A DNA stretch of 64,000 nucleotides from Xestospongia bergquistia. Its lineage: Eukaryota; Porifera; Demospongiae; Haplosclerida; Petrosiidae. Both the position numbers and the translations under genes were made by a program. The notes beneath the pieces are model-generated. The model was given only the letters and a program-made list of their open reading frames with translations. It did not search any database and was not told the origin of the DNA. Positions within the stretch are counted from its first letter, which is position 1; each line of letters starts with the position of its first letter. Location of the stretch: positions 10,857,501-10,921,500 of the forward strand of contig OZ014411.1 of assembly GCA_963965975.1 (NCBI GenBank). The letters run 5' to 3'. Shown piece by piece: positions 24,801-37,100 of the stretch.

Positions 24801-27800
24801 GGAAAAACTGTGAAACATACTCAAACTATTGTTAAGATAATATTTTAATAATCTATTATTGCCTAAACAATGGATTCTTGCAGGCTACATATTTTTATTA
24901 GGGAGTGTATGTTTTTACAATTGATTTACTGTGTTAGTGGTCAAATTTCATAGTTGATTTTTTGTTTTACAATAGAATGGATGGGGAGCTCTTCATCATG
25001 CAAGTAGTGGAGGCCATACTGATGTTGTTAATATATTACTTATGAATAATGCTGATATTGATGTTGTTACTAAGGTAATTCATGTGATGAGAATGAATGA
25101 CTTCACTCTAACCTGATTGATACCTTTTAACTAGATATAATGTTGTCTAGGTTTGTAATGTACTAGTGTATCATATATTTCATTTACAATAGTATTAATA
25201 GATAAAATTTACAATTGTTATGATATATACTCTTGTTTGACATGAATGTGTTTATTGTGATATATTTAGGATGGAATGACTCCAGTTATGTTAGCTGCAA
25301 GTAATGGTCATGAAGATTTGGTTAGGGTTTTAATACGGAGAGGAGCTAATCTAGACCTTGTTAATGTAGTAAGTGTTCAATGTGCATGTGTTATATTATA
25401 AAGCCCCAAGATTCATTATTTGAGCATATCCTCGTTAATATAAAATCTCCATTTAACATAAACTAATTAGAAGTTATGAAATTTATCCAAGTTATTGTTA
25501 AGGTAATAATCTTGGAGGCTTTAAATATTTATTGGGTCAGTTTATATTTTTACTATTTGTTTACTATGTTAGTGTGGTTTTGATTGTTTGTTATTACAAT
25601 AGAATGGATGGGGGACTCTTCATCATGCAAGTAGTAGAGGCCATATTGATGTTGTGAAAATATTACTCGACTATAATGCTGATCCTAACTTTCCTACTAA
25701 GGTAATTCATATGATGAGAATGAATGACTTCACTCTAACCTGACTGATACCTTTTAACTAGATATAATGTTGTCTAGGTTTATAATGTACTAGTGTATCA
25801 TATATTTCATTTACAATAGTATTAATAGATAAAATTTACAATTGTTATGATATATACTCTTGTTTGACATGAATGTGTTTATTGTGATATATTTAGGATA
25901 GAATGACTCCAGTTATGTTAGCTGCACGTAATGGACACAAAGATGTGGTTTTGATTTTAGCAAAGTGTGGAGCTAATCTAGACCTTGTTGATGTAGTAAG
26001 TGTTCATGTAAATGTGTTATATTATAAAGCCCCAAGATTCATTATTTTGAGCATATCCTCGTTAATATAAAATCTCCATTTAACTTAAACTTATTAGAAG
26101 TTATGAAAGTTATCCAAGTTATTGTTAAGGTAATAATAATCTTGGAGGCTTTATATATTTATTGGGTCAGTTTATGTTTTTACTATTTGTTTATTATGTT
26201 AGTGTGGTTTTGATTGTTTGTTATTACAATAGAATGGATGGGGAGCTCTTCATTATGCAAGTAGTAGAGGGCATATTGATGTTGTTGAAATATTACTTAA
26301 CCATAATGCTGATATTAATGTTGTTACCAAGGTAATTCATGTGATGAGAATAAGTGTGACAAATCTCATTGCTCCATCATAAGTCAATAAATAAATTGTA
26401 CATGTCAAAGAATTTATTATAGACTTTTTTGAGTCTATGCTTTTCAAAGTTATAACAAGCAATTTGACTAAAACTGCTTAATTAAATTTAGATTTTTTAT
26501 AAGTCAGTATTATTTGTTATCCCAAATAGTTTTTTTTTAAAAGTAAGCTTGTAATAATTAATTTGACTGTTTATATAACTGAAAGATGTTGAATGTGGAA
26601 GATAATGTTAAGAGTAGTTGATGCGACAGATACTTTTTAAACTAGATATAATGTTGTCTAGGCTTACAATGTATTAGTGAATCATATATTTCCTTCGCAA
26701 TAATATTAATAGAGAAAATTTACAATTATTATAATCTATACCCTTGGTTGGCATGAATGTGTTTATTATAATATATTTAGAATGGATGGACTCCAGTTAT
26801 GTTAGCTGCAGATAATGGAGACAAAGATGTAGTTTTGATTTTAATACAGAGTGGAGCTAATCTAGACCTTGTTGATGCAGTAAGTGTTCATAAGCATGTG
26901 TTATATTATACTGTACTATACCTTTACTGACCATTTTCTTGTGAAATAAAAATGTGAGGCTATGCTTTCACGTGTATAACAAGCAATGTGGCTATAATCA
27001 CTACATTATATTTCTATTTTTTATTAAAACAATGAAGTTATTATTGGAAAAATTTATAAGATTAGATTAGTAATAAATAGGTCAGCAGTTTATGCAACTC
27101 AAGATTGTTTGCATATTTGTTATAATACTCCTGAAATCATGAAACAAACAAGAACTGAGATTTACGCGACTTTAATGAATGCTGATTACAAACTACTCTA
27201 ATGATTAATGACATTATAGTAAGAGTTGTTGAGAGTAGTTTAAGTATGTGACTGATATTTTTTAAACTAGTTATAATGTTGTCTGGGTTTGTTAACGTAC
27301 CAGTGTACTCATGTAATGTAATATATATACAACAATATAGTAACACATGTGGCACAAACAATTTTGAATTTATACCAACAATCAATTTGTGCATGTTAGG
27401 ATGATGCAGTTGTCATCCCTACTATCTTGTTACCATTCTTTCTATTGGACTGATATTAACATTCTCTACATTTACTTACATGTAACTCATAGCAAGTATG
27501 CTATATTAATACAGAATAAAGCAATGCAGTGCTTTTTCTTGTTATGTTCATATGACTATTTTCATCAATTCTAACAGCAAAAAACACAAGGTTAAAACTA
27601 CCCACAATGTTTGCATCAACTACAATACAAATTGGTTATATTAACCTACTTGTAATTAAAGTGACACTCCTAGGTAACATTAACTAAAATGGATTAATGT
27701 AACTTAGTTGATTGAAGCTGCCATGTTGACTGACTGTTACTATAACTAGTTTAGGTAGTTTAACACCAAAATAACAATGTAATCTAGTTATTAAAACAAA

Positions 27801-30800
27801 TTGGTAAAAGGGAGAAAAAAACAATATTAGTTTACAAAACATAGTGTTTTAGATAAATATAAGTCAAACCATCTGTTAGTTAATGACCATGATAAACATT
27901 ATAATCAAATAAATCAGATATTAATGACTAGTGTGAAGAAACATAAATGACATAGACATGATAATGGCTATCAAAATCAAGTACATTATATGATGAAACC
28001 AAAAAAAAGAATCATGTCACCACCAATGACCAATACTTCATTTATCAATATTTTGCTGTATGATGTACCACATGCACATTAACAGAAGGAGCTCAAAAGT
28101 CAATTATTGACTGCCAACACCAATTATCAACCAGCCATAGAAATTGTAATAACATTGATTTATGAACACATCACATATTCTTTGGCCTACCTATATATTA
28201 AGTAATTCTCTCTGCTGAGTATTCTAATTTGCATGTATCTAAAAACATTTTTTTAACAATGACCTTATTGTAGGGATGAGGAATATCAGACTAATACAAG
28301 GAATTGAAAGGATATCATAAGGATGGCAATTTCATTGTCCTTTCATAATAGTACAGGCACAGAATTACTATACATCACTAATATTTAATTTTTTGTTCCA
28401 CCAGCAAATTATGGCACAACATTAAAAAAAATAGTTAAAGAAATTAATGAAAAATGTAGTGTATGAATGCAATATGGTAAAATATTTCAGATCATTGTCA
28501 TTGACAGTACCATTTTCAATGCTATTATGTAACCACCTCCCACATATATGTGAAAATTCACTCAGCCTATTAATATTGTTTTCATAGTTCCACAACACAT
28601 GCAGTGGTAATACTCACATCATCTAAGATATCTATACTTTTAAGTTTCTCACCCTGTAATTTGTCTGCAGTTGATTTCAGGATTCTTTTTGTTGTTTTTG
28701 CTTAGTTATCTTGTTTTATTTTGTCTTCTTATATTCCTTACTTACCTTGTCTTTGTCTTTCAGTCTTTGATACTGTTTTCTTCAGTTCTTGTTGTCATAG
28801 TTTCTTTATTTTCTCTGAGCTTTTTTCTCTTATGTTCTTCTGACTTTTCTTGTTTATTCTTCTCTTTCACTCAACTGCAATGTGTGACAATGTACTAGTG
28901 AGAAGTTGTTACAAGCTTTTGACAATGTCTTTTCATTGACAACTTCTTTTCAAAATGACAACTGTGGTCCTTTTGTTGTAACCAATGTTACCTCTATACA
29001 TCCACAAATTCTTTTATGAAAGATAGATTCAATGCCTCATTAGTCATCAGTGTCAATGTCACTTTTGATATTAGGTAACATGCTATTACCTGGCAGTCTT
29101 ACATAATCAACCACTCTCTCTGTTGCATGTCATGACAAACTTTCGAATGCTCCAATAAGACTTTAGTAACTAAAACACACTGCAACCTAAAGTTTGAATC
29201 TCATGTGTCATGTATGAAAATAGACAAAAGTATTATTATCCAGTTCTTACTAGCAGGTCGTATAAACTAGTGTGTATTGTGCCCATTGATCAAAAGGAGG
29301 AATGTTCGTTGAGGAACTGCATATTCAAGATACTCTTCAGTGAACTAATTCAGTAATTATCCACCCTTTTCCTCTTGAATAATATTTAGTACCTATGACC
29401 TCATTCACATATGGTTAAGATTTTTAGCCTCAAATACCACCAATGGTGGAAATATCCCATCTTTCTTTCCATAAGCTACAACAGTAACCCAGCCCTTTCT
29501 CCTGTATGTTCTATTACAAACATTTTAACACTTGTCTCTTTTAATGTAGTAGCATATTTCTGATCTAGTGGCATCTCTGTTTCAACTACATTGTATATTC
29601 TTGCTGGACTATTCAATAATTATTTGTTTCAATGTTTCTTCTATAAAATTAAAATACAGTCTTATGTGTCTTTTATTATTTCCATTCGAATAAGAACAAT
29701 ATTGTCTCCTTTTCCAAATGTTAAGCTACAACTTGCTCTTTGACTATTGCTTTCATTTTGACATTTCATTGGATATCTCGCAAATACACCAGAAGCTGTT
29801 TTTAAACATTATTAAGTTCTGATGGTCTTCTTTGTACATATACATACCATATTAGGACCAATCACTTCCTAGTATGGAAGTGAATACATGTTTTTTTCTT
29901 CACAATTCACTTACTGCACTTTAATGAATGTAAACTGATGTTTTGTATTTGTACTCTTAATTTCCATATTTCTACTTTATATACCCACTTATACAATATT
30001 CATCCTGAATGTAATTTTAAGCTGAACATCAAAGCAGTTAATAATTTATACTTAATACCAGAAGTAAAAAATATGCTTCAGTTAAGTTGCAATGAAATAG
30101 TATTTTTCTCTTACATCCATTTCATCTGTAAATAATTAATGATTATTGAAAAAAGTTTTCTAAATGTAACTCTTGATAATCAACTGCTTAAATCACTAGT
30201 TTGTTTCTGAAGCACTCAATAAGAGACCTGAGAAAAGGCCATACATCTCAATTAAGCATGTTACCTCTGTGAATTTGGTGTCCAAACTGTTTAATGTTAT
30301 TGAATTATCATGAATTATAAAGCAGAAGCAGAGGAGGCAGAACAATATAAGAATTCAACATTTGTTGCTTTGGTCGGTTTCAGTAAAATATTCATTGTTT
30401 TTTTGTCACTATTTTTCAATGAACAATCCAGGCAACCTTACATATACAATACATTATAGTATCATGTTAATATATCTATTAAAGTAAAAGATATATAGTG
30501 TATAATGTGAGTTAGGGATAAAATTAATGTTAATGTTGTGTTATTCATTATAGTTTATTAATTTGTCTATTAATTTGTCTAGAGTCAATGGACTGCTCTA
30601 CATACTGCCTTAAGCAAAGGTCACTCTGAGATAGTCCAGTTACTCTTATATTACAATGCAGATCCTAATATTTGTAACAAGGTTAGTCTATATGACTTCT
30701 TTTTATGATAATCTACTATTACACAGGATGGTAATACTGCATTGCATATTGCCTGCAAAGAAGGTCATATAAACGTTGTACAATCCTTGCTATCTCAAGG

Positions 30801-33024
30801 AGCAGATATAACTATTAAAAATATTGAGGGGAAAACTCCATTAGATGAATGTGGTGACACAAGCAAAGATGAAATTGTCAGTCTTGCCTCTATGTACAAT
30901 CCAAAACAAGGTGAGATATTAAACAAAAAATTATTTGTTTGATTTGTTACTATTTAGTTTTGGATGATGTGTCTATATGGAATATTGAATACCTCAATGA
31001 AGAGCAGGTTTTTGAGAAACCAGACTATGGAGTCAAGTTTGTCATTCCACCATCATCAGTAGAACAAGGGGAAAAAGTCACAACTGAAGTCAAAGTAGTT
31101 TTACCTGAGGATTCACAGATCATCCTCCCTCCTGATGTTGAGCTTGTCAGCTGTTTCTATGAAATTAAAACAACAGGAAAATTCTCTACACCTATTGAGC
31201 TTCATATCCAACATAATGTTGAAATCACCTCAGAAGAAGAAAGTAAACAGCTTGCTTTTATAACAGCTAAGGCAACACCCCCTTATGAGTTTGACTTTCT
31301 GTCCATTGATATTGATCAAGAGTTCAAACCTTATGACAGATATGGTGTTGTAAAACCTTCTGATTTTTCTCTGTATGGTATAGTCATGACAGTAGTGGGT
31401 TTTTTCTGTAACCGCTATGCTATGACAGCATTTCTTCGGCGCCAGCATACCTCAGGATTCAGTTGGGTAATCCAAGCAGTGATCACAAAGGACCTTGGAC
31501 CCTTTCTTCAGGTAGTCAGTTAAGTAAATATGCAAAATTTGAAAATGCTAACTAAAAATTTGCTATCCTTGCACAATTCCTATCTCTTCTAGAGATTGAA
31601 CACAGACAAATGTTTTGAAAATTGGAAACAGATAGAACAATTTTCTTTCTTTTTTGATCGAATGGTCAATAAAGTAACACCTATACTAGATAATGATTGC
31701 TATGACATCAACCCCTTGCAAGACCCCTGTCAAGTAAAATTAAAAATTTTGGTGCATTACTATAATTAAGTTTTTTGACAAGGTCACAAAGGAAGATGTT
31801 CATAATAGTTATCCTGACAGTGCTCTACATTCCTTAAGGTTTGAGGTCACACTTAAAGCTGAGCAGGAGAATCTCTCAAATTTAAAGCTCACGTTTAAGG
31901 GAATGAGAGATAAAGGGATTTTTATTATTACTAGTGACGATTTACAATCAGTGCAAAGCCACTATGGTATGATAAATAGATACATTTATTTGTAATGAAT
32001 GTATTTTTTGCTATCATATAGGTGATGTTAATGAGCCTTTGTCTCAAATAGAAATTCCTAACGAATTGTTATGTTAGTTAACAAATTTTTCTGAATATTA
32101 TTATTTGTTTTCCTTATTAGCTAAAGAGCCTAAGAAAAAACACCTGATGACACTACTTCATTCAATTAATTATAAGTGGGATATTATTGGTGTACAACTT
32201 GCAGTGCAATATGGTGATATAATGAATATAATATCTGCTGGAGGTAATCTGCCATATGACAATACCAGAAAACTCTATCAAGTCCTTCAAGTTTGGATAA
32301 ATAAGAAAACTTGTGAATATTCTTGGAGAATGATCATTACTGTCACAAATAATCCTCCAGTTGAAGCAAAGAGAGTAGCTAATGAGATATGTAAATTTTT
32401 AGCAAGACCTGAGACCATGAATGAATATTGCCCTTCTGATAAACCTGGTAAATTAAAATTATTATAATTAACAAAATCAGCTTAAAATTGTTTGAAGATT
32501 TTGACCTTACAGTAAAGCACTGATTAGAGCCACATGGATTTATTAACAGCAGTGTTTGTGGAAGGCTATAGCTATAAATGCTAGAAATATAACCAATGAG
32601 TTGAAGCAAACTATTGTAGAAGCTTCATCAGACATACCTATCCTTGTAGTTAATAGTTTGCTGTATGCATTGACAGTTATAACATTGGTTGCTTTTAATT
32701 GTCATGTATAAGCAATAATCTACAATTAAAGTGAATGGACAATTATATACAGATACTATGTTGTCCATAACAATTATAGGACCATCTGACAAGCTGTGCA
32801 TGTGTTTGGTAATAACAGTAAACATATTTGAAAAGTTTTAAATGTTAATTTTTCATTGTTATTTAGTGGATGATATGGAACAAGAAGCTCCCTTGCAGTC
32901 ATCCAATACTACTGTCACTCAAGTGACTGTTGCTGCTGATTCTCTAACTCTAGAACCCTATACTGAGATAAAAGGGTATAATTATAAAGCTATAATGTTA
33001 AATAGGAAAATGACTAAAAGATAG
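21617..33024 (+). CDS. ANK–ZU5–Death domain protein (spliced)
   Basis: Coding exons: 21,617–21,709; ankyrin exons 22,010–22,108, 22,304–22,402, 22,865–22,963, 23,234–23,332, 24,117–24,215, 24,976–25,074, 25,270–25,368, 25,603–25,701, 25,897–25,995, 26,233–26,331, 26,781–26,879 and 30,583–30,681; then 30,727–30,910, 30,958–31,511, 31,593–31,733, 31,783–31,966, 32,022–32,072, 32,121–32,447 and 32,867–33,024 (stop). Every intron is GT–AG and the phases close. Ankyrin repeats bind partner proteins, ZU5 is a β-rich domain found in ankyrins and UNC5, and the C-terminal Death domain makes homotypic contacts. This points to a cytoplasmic signalling adaptor, perhaps in cell death or immunity (inference). 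The 5' end is uncertain; candidates lie at 14,808 and in the duplicated blocks. Confidence 0.8.
22636..22741 (+). pseudogene. Broken type A ankyrin exon
   Basis: It lies where the A exon of the second pair should be. It matches type A (GGGGGCTCTTCATTATGCAA) but the acceptor AATAG|AATGG has become ATGCAATGG. Small indels shift the frame, and the donor is GGTGATTC. Skipping it leaves the phase-0 chain intact, so the neighbouring B exons 22,304 and 22,865 would be joined directly. Confidence 0.75.
23827..24012. mobile_element. hAT-like MITE in an ANK intron
   Basis: A 186-bp unit with terminal inverted repeats of about 16 bp: TAGACGGAGGAAGCA at the left and the complement of TAGGCGGAGGAAGCA at the right. 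GTGTATCA flanks it on both sides (23,819–23,826 and 24,013–24,020), an 8-bp target duplication as expected for hAT. It is non-coding. Other copies of the same intron (for example 22,200 and 25,160) lack it, giving the empty site. Confidence 0.8.
26880..28685. other. Large ANK-gene intron, 5' part
   Basis: Part of the 3.7 kb intron 26,880–30,582, which separates the homogeneous ankyrin array from two divergent terminal repeats. Up to about 27,300 it resembles the intron at 24,220–24,700. No other feature is supported. Confidence 0.5.
28690..29900 (-). pseudogene. Dead jerky/Tigger-like DDE transposase in an ANK intron
   Basis: Read on the minus strand, broken frames give in order a segment near 29,600–29,560 (ARIYNVVETEMPLDQKY), a segment near 29,440 (VVFEAKNLN-like), GTKYYSRGKGWI near 29,390, THEIQTLGCSVF near 29,200, and a Lys/Glu-rich tail (KEKNKQEKSEEHKRKKLREN) at about 28,875–28,810. 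This order matches pogo/Tigger/jerky transposases: a DET-type first catalytic Asp region, the last Asp region near QPLD, then a charged C-terminus. Stops and shifts are numerous. I did not find its terminal inverted repeats. Confidence 0.65.
30583..30910 (+). CDS. Terminal ankyrin repeat exons and linker
   Basis: Exon 30,583–30,681 encodes a 33-residue repeat beginning SQWTALHTALSKGHSEIV. Exon 30,727–30,910 begins DGNTALHIACKEGHINVV, completes a repeat with GADITIKN, and adds a partial cap (GKTPLDEC). Both follow the A–B exon pattern but are clearly diverged from the array, suggesting they are the older, unamplified pair. They are part of the ANK–ZU5–Death coding sequence. Confidence 0.85.
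30958..31511 (+). CDS. ZU5-domain exon
   Basis: This exon encodes 184 residues. Motifs such as YGVKFVIPPSSVEQG, VKVVLPEDS and VELVSCFYEI, then FSTPIELHI, follow the ZU5 pattern of ankyrin, UNC5 and PIDD-type proteins. The preceding intron is only 47 bp. The exon starts in phase 1 and ends in phase 0, matching its neighbours. The residues after about 140 do not clearly match ZU5 and may form a second subdomain. Confidence 0.8.
31593..32072 (+). CDS. Linker exons between ZU5 and Death domains
   Basis: Three exons, 31,593–31,733, 31,783–31,966 and 32,022–32,072, separated by introns of about 50 bp. The encoded segment (starting RLNTDKCFENWKQIEQFSFF) is the position where a UPA domain sits in UNC5/ankyrin-type proteins, but I do not see a convincing UPA signature. 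Confidence 0.7.
32121..32447 (+). CDS. Death-domain exon
   Basis: The exon encodes about 108 residues. After KHLMTLLHSIN, the segment YKWDIIGVQLAVQYGDI followed by YQVLQVWINKKTCEYSW and RVANEICKFL shows the six-helix Death-domain pattern (the helix-2 G-V-x-L and the W in helix 5). Phases 1/1 match the flanking exons. The same fold type is encoded by the Roco gene at 60,039–60,331. Confidence 0.8.
32867..33024 (+). CDS. Terminal exon of the ANK–ZU5–Death gene
   Basis: After TTTAG the frame reads VDDMEQEAPLQSSNTTVTQV and goes on to a stop at 33,022–33,024. It starts with the two bases needed by the phase-1 donor of the Death-domain exon. Confidence 0.65.
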
Positions 33025-33092
33025 ATATTCAATAACTAGACACCATAAACGTATTGAAAAGATTTAAATATTAATTTATTATCGTTGTTTAG

Positions 33093-33148
33093 TGGAAGTA
33101 AATGAAATGAAAGAAGAAGCTCTTTTACAGTCATCCAATCTTAATTAA
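33093..33148 (+). CDS. Duplicate, possibly alternative, terminal exon
   Basis: A second copy of the terminal exon. It has the same upstream context, TTTAG acceptor and phase, and encodes VEVNEMKEEALLQSSNLN then stop. It could be used instead of 32,867–33,024 from the donor at 32,447, or be a decayed duplicate. Confidence 0.45.
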
Positions 33149-33284
33149 TGAAATTAATTTGTTAATATGATTTCTTGCTATAACATGTGATTTCACAAAC
33201 ACTTATATATTGTAGTACAAGAGGTTATGCATAAATAAAAATGTTGTTTTGAAGTCTCAAGTACATACACAATAAATAATATAA

Positions 33285-33787
33285 CCCTGGCCCTCTAAAT
33301 AGTACTGTAAAGTGTGTTTAGTCATTCTAAAAATTTTCAGGGATTCCTTTGAATAATACAAACACAAATGGTCCATCAGTCAACAAATCTTCCAAAACAA
33401 CACTACACTCCATTAGACATAGTCAGTGCAGTTGTCACTTCCACTTTATCATTTCACTGCTCATCTTACTACTATCACTGCTGCTCCTGCTATTATCACC
33501 TCTGCTCCTACTATAATTATAACCACTCCTTCTTCCTCTTACAACCTCCTTTTTTCAGCAAAAGTCGTCTCCTTCTACAAAAAAACACTTTCTTTTCCTC
33601 TGCACTTTCATATCACAAGACCACACCCCCCACCCTCATTCTTTTTCCTGTTCTTCCAAATTAATTTTCTGTCAACTTTGCTTGTCCCACTTCTTTGTCA
33701 TCCTGCTCATGACTCACATCATCAAATTCAATAACGATTGTCTATTTTAATCCTTGCAACATTCTTCTTAAACTAGACGAACTCTTT
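33285..33787 (+). mobile_element. LINE copy 2, 5' part (split by a DNA transposon)
   Basis: It matches LINE copy 1 in three places: the PHD-start region (CCTGGCCCTCTAAATAGTAC), the block shared with 11,272–11,380 (GGGATTCCTTTGAATAATA), and the end TTCTTAAACTAGACGAACTCTTT, which corresponds to about 12,567–12,590. The match breaks at 33,787 and the next LINE bases reappear at 49,419. Confidence 0.75.
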
Positions 33788-34164
33788 CCCGTGTAAAAGT
33801 ATATGCGTTGCTACGCGTCATATTGCAACAATCCCGTTAGCTTCGTAACAAGGCAATAGTTATTGCGATAGGCGTGAACTCGCAATACTAACACTAACGC
33901 GTTGGTGACTGTTCTGTATCTACGCAAAGGCGCTCACGCGTGATTATCGTTAATATAATGTTTGAAATTGCTACACGTTTACTGGATATCATATCTACAT
34001 CATATAATCATATCTAGATTTGATTCAATAAGGATAGTATAAAAGTTATTCAATCATGGTGTATATATTATATACACAATTATTATACAATTTTTTAAAA
34101 GTATATTATTATAAATCAAATTATTCATCACATTATGACAATTTAGCCAAGAACTTGTTGGTGA

Positions 34165-37100
34165 TTAGACAGAGAGGTTACAGTGGTCAAAGATTTTAAC
34201 AACAATGTCACCAGAGCTGCAACTTTGAATTAATATACATTTTTTAAAAATCCATTCAACTGGTATACAACTTATTTCCATTGACAATACACTCCACATA
34301 TGAGGAATTAGTTCTCCATTTACAAGAAATGTTTCTGTGTTCAAATGTTGTATGACAGCAAAAACTTTGCATTCGTGAGATGACGGATCTTCTACCTCCA
34401 GGAAGAAGTTGATTGTTGCCAACTTAAATTCTGTTACGCCAGGATGTTTATACATCACAGTAAAATTGTTTGTCTTTGTGGTACGTTTGTATTCACTTGA
34501 ATAGTATATGGACCTTCCGATTTGAAGTCTATAAAAGTTGACCACAGTGACAGGTGTAAAACCCAGATCAATATGAAGACCTTCAAAATCTCGATAAGGA
34601 TGACCATTACCCACATGCCACATATCTTGAGAGTATTGCTTAGTTTGAAAGCCTCTGTAATGAACATATACATACATGAATACACATGATAATACTGCCT
34701 CATTTAATTATATGGCAAATCTATTATAGATAGAGCAATGGTCAAAAAGCTACAATCAGGCTGTTAATTTGCATAGAAAGGTTAAGGTTTTATTAATAAG
34801 CTAGAAATTTTAGAAATTATATTGTAATCACCTATACATGACTTCAGCTTGTGGTAGTAAGTACAATGGCATGAACATTACCCATGTCTTAAGTATCCTC
34901 TAATACATATGTCAGTAACAAAGGATAATAGGGGACAAATCTTTCCTTGGGTGGGCAAAGTGGCTATATTAAACATGAGAGTCAGTCTAACAATGACGAG
35001 GTAGATCACGTTTAGATCAGTGTTCATAACCTCACTCACTAAATGTCTTTGGGCTGCTTACTAGAAAATACTCAAGTCATTGAGACACATTATTTCTTCT
35101 GCACTTAGTAAAATGCAAATAATTATAGCAATGTTAATAGTTATGACAATTACATGTAGTATACATCAAACTGAAGTTTCAATATAAGACAGTAATAATG
35201 AAAGCATTTAATGTTACTATAGTATACTATATCACTTTCATAAACATAAAACAGCTTACTTCCTTTTTTCAAACAATTTAATACATTTGATGTCCTGTAT
35301 CAGCCTGGGCAAACTCTGGACCATCATGAAGGTGAACATCAACTACATGCATAAAAAATGAGAGTTTTCTTTCTTATGGAAGGACTAGATAAATATTCAA
35401 AACTAAAATAAGACTACAATATACAGTATACTTACGATCCAGAGATAAAACAGGTGTGTAGAGAGAGTATGTGTGCATATGTGTGTGTAACATGGATATC
35501 TTGTTTTTATCTGTAATACCTGATCATTCATATTCCTGGTTCCATGATAGTATTTTTTAAGTTCACCATTCAACGATTCAAATGAAAAGCAAGAAAAGGA
35601 CCATAAAGGACCCCAATTTTTTACATGGTATGTTAGATGTTGCAACAGATGCACATTCATCCTATTTGATGAACTTCCTATATAATCAATATTGTGCACA
35701 TACACTGTAAATTGCAGTTGCTTAAATAGTTGTTTACTGACCATATAGATCTGTCATCTTGCTACAAAACTCATTAAGTAAAATGTCAGCTCTGTGAAGA
35801 CTCTCTCTTGTCACTTTTGCTTCTAATAATAGTTCAATGGCTACTACAAGACAAACATAATGTTGGAGGTATGGCTCAGGCAAAATTCCTTTAAGAACTG
35901 GCAACGAGTACCACAGTAGCCATGCTTGGAGTTCATTCCCTAAAACAGGAAAGTGTTACTTTCAATGTTTACAACCCCATGCCTACAAACACACCTTTCC
36001 AATGACCACAGTCATTAATAGTTCTTGGTTTCCTTTTTATGATATCTGGAACATTTATATTCAGAAGTCGTTCATCACACATTTTGACCTACATGTAAAC
36101 ACAAAAGTTTAAGACTGTTCTTTTAGCAAAATCCATGCTTACATACCTTTTTACCAATGTAATAGGGTTTGTTGCGATTAGTTGTAGTAAACCAAAATTT
36201 CATTAGCATTTTAACCACACCTAGCAATACACAGTGAAGGTAGTCAACAACTACACCATCTACAAGGTGAAAGGGTTGATGAAGAGCAAGAATAGGGAAC
36301 CCTTTGTATCCCATCTCCTATTAATAGTAAATAAAACAGGTTTACTTATAGGGCTTAGGATTTACTGGCTGTCCTGTTTCAGATGCCTTAGTAAAAACAG
36401 CACAGACATCATCTGTTGATCTAATTTCACATTGGTGATTAAATGGCCAATAGCGATGCAGATGACTCAGACCAATGGTATTATCACCTTTATCCAGACA
36501 AGTACTACATGAATATTCCCCACTAAATCCTTTCATGTTGCACACAAGGGCCTTAGCAGGCAGATCAACAGTACATATCAGTAGCATCCCTCGACAACAG
36601 TATATGCCATCTGGTGTGGAAACAACTACTCCTATACATGTACATAATAGTATAGTAAATCATGTATACTTAGGATTGTGAAGTACCTTTATGGTAAATT
36701 TTATTAATGGCATCAATCAATGGTCTGAGATAGGTATGCATATTGGGTTTTTCCTTCGAATACCAGAGGCCACATAATAGCACATGCTTTATTGAAAATC
36801 TGCAAACATACAAAGATTGACTGACTTTAGACTTATGGCAAATGTATTGTTCAGCTGGTGGTAGCTCATTGATAGCTAAATAGAGAGGCCATATACCAGT
36901 TTGTGAAGAACGGAACAAAGAAACACCATCAGTATTAAAGGTAAAGGATATATTGGCTGGATGTATCTGTGGGCATAAGAAGCCACCTGGCTGTCGATGT
37001 ACAGAATATCCCATCCCATCGTAAACATCACACAGAACATCAGGTATTGGTGTGGGCCTTTTGTTTAGTATATACCAGAATTCTTTGTCTAGATTAATGA

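Larger units (their letters stand above)
22010..26879 (+). repeat. Tandem array of alternating ankyrin exons (types A and B)
   Basis: Type A exons (22,010; 23,234; 24,976; 25,603; 26,233) encode NGWGALHHASSRGHIDVV-like repeats. Type B exons (22,304; 22,865; 24,117; 25,270; 25,897; 26,781) encode DGMTPVMLAASNGHEDVV-like repeats. Each is exactly 99 bp, 33 residues, phase 0. The introns are duplicated too: GTAATTCAT after A and GTAAGTGTTCA after B recur, and A-to-B start spacing is exactly 294 bp in three pairs. The array therefore grew by DNA-level duplication of an A–B pair. Confidence 0.9.

Noticed and set aside
28671..28898. Hydrophobic 75-codon frame on the plus strand
   Set aside because: It is the complement of the Lys/Glu-rich transposase tail on the minus strand.
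33368..33734. Ser/Thr/Tyr-rich frames of about 100 codons
   Set aside because: They lie in LINE copy 2 and match its low-complexity region.
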